Positions 7,096-9,414 of a stretch of DNA of 9,414 nt are shown in pieces. The notes below the pieces were generated by a model. The model saw only the letters and a list, made by a program, of their open reading frames with translations, was not told the DNA's origin and did no database searches. A program made the translations under genes and the position numbers. Within the stretch, counting starts at the first letter, position 1. Each line of letters starts with the position of its first letter. The DNA is from Alphaproteobacteria bacterium (GTDB lineage: Bacteria > Pseudomonadota > Alphaproteobacteria > Rhizobiales > Xanthobacteraceae), in the NCBI GenBank assembly GCA_005884465.1, contig VAZH01000007.1, forward strand, positions 3,134 to 12,547. The letters are read 5' to 3'.

Positions 7096-7228
7096 CGAAC
7101 TCTTGAAAATCCGGACATCGCGTTTGATCCTTGCGCTTAGGCGGCCGGCTTGCCAATAGATTCGAATGATTGACAGGATATCACGAGATGATCGTGCAGC
7201 GCCTTTACCGTACGGGCAATAGAAGCGG

Positions 7229-8128
7229 ATGCCGGTGATGGCAGCATTCACGCTGGCGCACCTGTCCGATCCGCACCTGGCTCCGCTGCCCGTGGCGCGG
7301 CTGCGCGACCTCGCCGGCAAGCGTGCCTTCGGCTATCTCAATTGGATCCGCAACCGCCACAAATTCCATCGCCGCGACGTGCTCGATGCGCTTGTGTCGG
7401 ACATGCAGGCGCAAGCGCCGGATCACATCGCAATCACCGGCGATCTCGTCAACCTCGCGCTGGAAGCGGAGTTTGCGCCCTCGCGAGCCTGGCTGGAGAG
7501 CGTCGGCGCGCCGGATCGGGTCACCGTGATCCCCGGCAATCACGACGCCTATGTTCGTGCCACCCGGCATCACTTCGCCGAGGCCTGGGGACACTATTTT
7601 GATGGCGACGATGGGCGCGATGGCGGCGTGATGTTTCCATCGCTGCGCCGGCGCGGCCCGCTGGCGCTGATCAGCGTGTCGTCGGCGGTCCCGACGCCTC
7701 CCTTGATGGCGACGGGACGGCTTGGGCGCACCCAGCTGGATAAGCTCGAAGGCGTGCTGGCAGGACTTTCCGCGGAGCAGGCGTTTCGTGTGCTGCTGAT
7801 TCATCACCCGCTGCATTCGGATTCGCGGGTCAAGCGGCTGACCGATTCATCCAAATTACTCGCGCTGCTGAAGCAACACGGCGTGGAATTGATCCTGCAC
7901 GGGCATGACCACGTTCATTCGACGATATGGATCGACGGGCCTAACGGCGCCATACCCGTCATTGGCGTGCCCTCGGCATCCGCGGTCGCGCATGGCCGCT
8001 ACCCGGGAGCGGCGTACAATCTGTTTTCAATCGAGCGCGATGGTGATGGGTGGCGGTGCGAGCAGACGATACGGAGCATCGACGATAAACTGCGCGTTCA
8101 TGAATTGCGGCAGACGCGGCTATCGTAG
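7229..8128 (+). CDS. Calcineurin-like metallophosphoesterase
   Basis: This 299-aa protein carries all five metallophosphoesterase motifs in order: D14-x-H16 in AHLSDPHL, GDLVN (71-75), GNHDAY (103-108), the HH pair (192-193) in LIHHPLHS, and HGHDHVH (224-230). These residues bind a two-metal centre that hydrolyses phosphomono- or phosphodiesters. The arrangement is like class III cyclic-nucleotide phosphodiesterases (CpdA-like), but substrate specificity cannot be read from motifs. No signal peptide is present, so it is probably cytoplasmic. ATG 7229 has AGAAG upstream; ATG 7238 would lose three residues. The stop codon TAG (8126-8128) is the first triplet of a REP-like palindrome, so the extreme C-terminus and stop appear to have been reset by that element. 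The upstream divergent gap holds a TTGACA (7170-7175) but no convincing -10. Confidence 0.92.
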   Translation: MPVMAAFTLAHLSDPHLAPLPVARLRDLAGKRAFGYLNWIRNRHKFHRRDVLDALVSDMQAQAPDHIAITGDLVNLALEAEFAPSRAWLESVGAPDRVTVIPGNHDAYVRATRHHFAEAWGHYFDGDDGRDGGVMFPSLRRRGPLALISVSSAVPTPPLMATGRLGRTQLDKLEGVLAGLSAEQAFRVLLIHHPLHSDSRVKRLTDSSKLLALLKQHGVELILHGHDHVHSTIWIDGPNGAIPVIGVPSASAVAHGRYPGAAYNLFSIERDGDGWRCEQTIRSIDDKLRVHELRQTRLS

Positions 8129-8204
8129 CCCGGATGGAGCCAAGCGAAATCCGGGGAGTTTCGGAGCGTTGCTGCGACGTCCCGGATTGCGCTTCGCCAG
8201 GCTA
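8124..8204. repeat. REP-like extragenic palindrome between convergent genes
   Basis: The left arm begins TAGCCCGGATGGAGC at 8126 and continues to AAGCGAAATCCGGG (8142-8155). The right arm starts CCCGGATTGCGCTT (8181-8194) and ends GGCTA (8200-8204). AAGCG[A/C]AATCCGGG and TAGCC recur inverted, so the whole folds into an imperfect stem with a loop of about 25 bases. The words GTAGCCCGGATG and CCCGGAT-GCGCTTCGC are, from memory, typical of a dispersed palindromic repeat in Bradyrhizobium-type genomes. It lies between the ends of two convergent genes, the usual place for REP elements, and could serve as a transcription end or mRNA-stability structure. Confidence 0.65.
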
Positions 8205-8211
8205 TTGGAGG

Positions 8212-8766
8212 TCACAGATTCCGCAAGGCCGCGAACAGCGCGAGGGCGAACAGCGCGACCGCGCCGACCACGAAGCCGAGCGCGAAGATCCAGAACCCGC
8301 TGCGACGCGGCTTGTCGATCACGAGGGGCTTCGCCGGCGTCGCCACCAGCGCGTGCTCGCGTTCGACCATGCGGCGGGCGACATAATCGGTGACGGCGTC
8401 GACGATCGCGGAGACGTCGTGGGATTCGGCGATCACGATGCGGCCGAAGCGGGTATCCTGGACAAAACGGTAGATGCGCTTGTCGCGTCCCATTACGACA
8501 TGGGCGACTACGTCGATCCAAAGCCGCGGCGTGTCGCCCTGGCTGATGCCGCGATCGAACAGATCGACCTGTTCCGGAATTTGCGCGAACAGCGGGTCGA
8601 GCGCCTCGTTGAGAATTTCGAGCCGCGCCACCTCGGCGTCGCGCAGGTCGACGACGACGCCGGTGCGATCGGCGGCCTCGATCCGCGCCTGCCGCAGCGC
8701 ATCGCGCAATCTGATCTGACGCGTCTCGCTGACGGCATTGCTCCCGGTGTTTGGCGCGTCTGACAT
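8212..8766 (-). CDS. Conserved-looking hypothetical protein with a C-terminal membrane anchor
   Basis: I do not recognise a named family. The 184-aa protein has a polar, charged N-terminal domain (about 1-150) with an Arg/Glu/Asp-rich helical start (ETRQIRLRDALRQARIEAAD) and a mixed alpha/beta middle (TPRLWIDVVAHVVMGRDKRIYRFVQD). A basic stop region (DKPRRS) is followed by a single hydrophobic helix (157-181) and the short tail LRNL. This suggests a tail-anchored protein with its bulk in the cytoplasm. ATG 8766 opens the conserved-looking N-terminus; the ribosome site is weak. A longer open frame on the opposite strand (8134-8763) overlaps it almost fully. I chose this strand because the protein has a sensible domain-plus-anchor layout, while the other reads as Arg/Asp-rich low complexity. 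No function is proposed. Confidence 0.75.
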   Translation of the reverse strand: MSDAPNTGSNAVSETRQIRLRDALRQARIEAADRTGVVVDLRDAEVARLEILNEALDPLFAQIPEQVDLFDRGISQGDTPRLWIDVVAHVVMGRDKRIYRFVQDTRFGRIVIAESHDVSAIVDAVTDYVARRMVEREHALVATPAKPLVIDKPRRSGFWIFALGFVVGAVALFALALFAALRNL

Positions 8767-9086
8767 CCGCTGGCAGCCTTTGTCCTGATGGGTGGTGATG
8801 GCCTTTAACCTATCAGTAACCGTGCGGTCCGCAAAGGCCGTTTGTTCCCAAGGGTTTACGCCTTTCTTTCTTCACCTCGCCCCGCTTGCGCGAAGCGCCG
8901 GGTGAGGGGGCTAGCTGCGAGCCGGTCCCGCCGAAAGAGTCCCTCACCCCTGCCCTCTCCGCGCGAAGGGCGGGGAGAGGGAGAAGAGAGTGACCGCAAG
9001 CGGGAGAGGGGAAGAAAACGCGAGAGGCCCCCGCCGGATCACGGGATGGAGCCGCTCAGGTCCTTGGAGGTTGCCGTTAGAAGCCG
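8767..9086. repeat. Gene-free stretch with compound palindromic repeats
   Basis: I see no gene in these 320 bases. Two hairpins occur. The first spans 8872-8905: TCACC (8872-8876) pairs with GGTGA (8901-8905), with an inner stem CGCTT (8883-8887) and AAGCG (8893-8897). The second spans 8953-8981: CCCTCTCC (8953-8960) pairs perfectly with GGAGAGGG (8974-8981). Immediately after it, CCGCAAGCGGGAGAGG (8994-9009) is the exact reverse complement of 3769-3784, marking the same dispersed repeat family. The stretch presumably also holds the promoter of the leftward gene starting at 8766 and the transcript end of the DUF4170 gene; neither gives a recognisable signal. The open frame on the + strand here is built from the repeats. 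Confidence 0.6.
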
Positions 9087-9296
9087 TCAGGCCGGCACGC
9101 GCGAGGGCTCTTCGACGATCGAGAAGCGCACGCCGGCCTTGTGGCGGTTTTCTTCCGAAACCTCGCGCCAGCACTCTTCGGCTTCCTTGCGAGTCTTGAA
9201 CGGCCCTTTGACCTGTGCCGAGCCTTCCACGAGCTTGTGGAAGTTCATCGAGCCGAACTCGCCGCCAATCACCCAGAAATTGCTGCCCTTTGTCAT
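9087..9296 (-). CDS. DUF4170 domain protein
   Basis: This 69-aa soluble protein matches DUF4170 as I know it. It has the N-terminal NFWVIGGEF block (6-14), a central VKGPFKTRKEAEECW (29-43), and the closing HKAGVRFSIVEE strand, an SPOR-like small alpha/beta fold seen across alphaproteobacteria. Its function is not known. Two ATG codons stand in tandem. The strong ribosome site AAGGAGG lies only 2 bases from the first (9299) and 5 from the second (9296), so the second is the better-spaced start. The gene follows the isocitrate lyase stop by 14 bases and its ribosome site lies within that gap, so the two are almost certainly on one transcript. A link to glyoxylate-cycle growth follows only from that linkage. 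Confidence 0.9.
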   Translation of the reverse strand: MTKGSNFWVIGGEFGSMNFHKLVEGSAQVKGPFKTRKEAEECWREVSEENRHKAGVRFSIVEEPSRVPA

Positions 9297-9310
9297 CATA
9301 GCCTCCTTAC

Positions 9311-9414
9311 TTATTCAGCCGCCTGGACCTTGATTTCCGAATCCTGCTTCTTGAACTGCGCGGCTTCGGTCGAATCGTGCAGCGCGGTCGTCGACGAGGT
9401 GCCACCGGTGATGG
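9311..9414 (-). CDS. aceA: Isocitrate lyase, C-terminal end (truncated by window edge)
   Basis: Only the last 34 codons and TAA (9311-9313) are present, reading in from the right edge. The peptide ITGGTSSTTALHDSTEAAQF followed by KKQDSEIKVQAAE matches the C-terminus of isocitrate lyase (compare the GGTSSVTAL...GSTEESQF ending of the E. coli enzyme) with a 13-residue tail after QF. Isocitrate lyase splits isocitrate to succinate and glyoxylate in the glyoxylate bypass, in the cytoplasm. The catalytic residues lie outside the window. The identification rests on this short but characteristic tail and on the adjacent DUF4170 gene, a neighbour I recall from rhizobial genomes. Confidence 0.85.
   Translation of the reverse strand, partial: ITGGTSSTTALHDSTEAAQFKKQDSEIKVQAAE

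Noticed and set aside
7170..7175. TTGACA hexamer upstream of the phosphoesterase
   Set aside because: No plausible -10 hexamer at 16-18 bases; too weak to call a promoter.
7096..7320. N-terminal extension of the Nudix hydrolase back to 7320
   Set aside because: It overlaps the start of the divergent phosphoesterase by about 90 bases, is Arg/Ser-rich, and ATG 7095 has its own AAGAG ribosome site.
8134..8763. Long + strand open frame of 209 codons
   Set aside because: It lies antisense to the tail-anchored hypothetical protein, starts inside the REP-like repeat and translates to charged low-complexity sequence; typical GC-rich shadow.
8842..9333. + strand open frame of 163 codons
   Set aside because: It is built from palindromic repeats at its start and runs antisense through DUF4170 and the aceA end.

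Overview
The window looks like chromosomal DNA of an alphaproteobacterium of the Bradyrhizobium/Rhodopseudomonas/Nitrobacteraceae type. The grounds are high G+C with strong third-position G/C bias, a Bradyrhizobium-style TonB receptor, an isocitrate lyase-DUF4170 pair, and GC-rich palindromic intergenic repeats of the kind I recall from Bradyrhizobium genomes. No database search was run; family names come from motif recognition.

Left part (1-3756, + strand). The C-terminal third of a large membrane protein ends at 643. A promoter/operator region follows, with a TTGACA -35-like hexamer and a 19-bp imperfect palindrome at 764-782 that resembles a Zur (zinc uptake regulator) box. Directly downstream lie a small secreted or membrane DUF2946-like protein with HxH and CxxC motifs and a 791-aa TonB-dependent receptor whose plug resembles ZnuD, the zinc receptor. 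I read these as one zinc-responsive outer-membrane uptake module.

Middle part (3757-7095, - strand). Four genes run leftwards: a Nudix hydrolase, a polytopic membrane protein with GT-C glycosyltransferase features, a GT2 glycosyltransferase of the polyprenyl-phosphate-sugar synthase type, and a GNAT acetyltransferase. The GT2/GT-C pair suggests that one enzyme makes a lipid-phosphate sugar donor and the other uses it outside the cytoplasmic membrane. The GT-C gene is locally poorer in G+C than its surroundings. An 8-bp hairpin separates it from the Nudix gene. A GC-rich hairpin separates the GNAT gene from the convergent TonB receptor.

Right part (7229-9414). A metallophosphoesterase on the + strand converges on a small tail-anchored hypothetical protein on the - strand. 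Between them is a REP-like palindrome that supplies the phosphoesterase's stop codon. A roughly 320-base gene-free stretch (8767-9086) holds further palindromic repeats, one of which shares a 16-bp word with the hairpin near 3770. At the right edge, on the - strand, are the 3' end of isocitrate lyase (aceA) and a closely spaced DUF4170 gene.

No RNA gene, CRISPR array, insertion sequence or prophage was seen. The only candidate system is the Zur-box/DUF2946/receptor module; most of the rest is ordinary chromosomal content.
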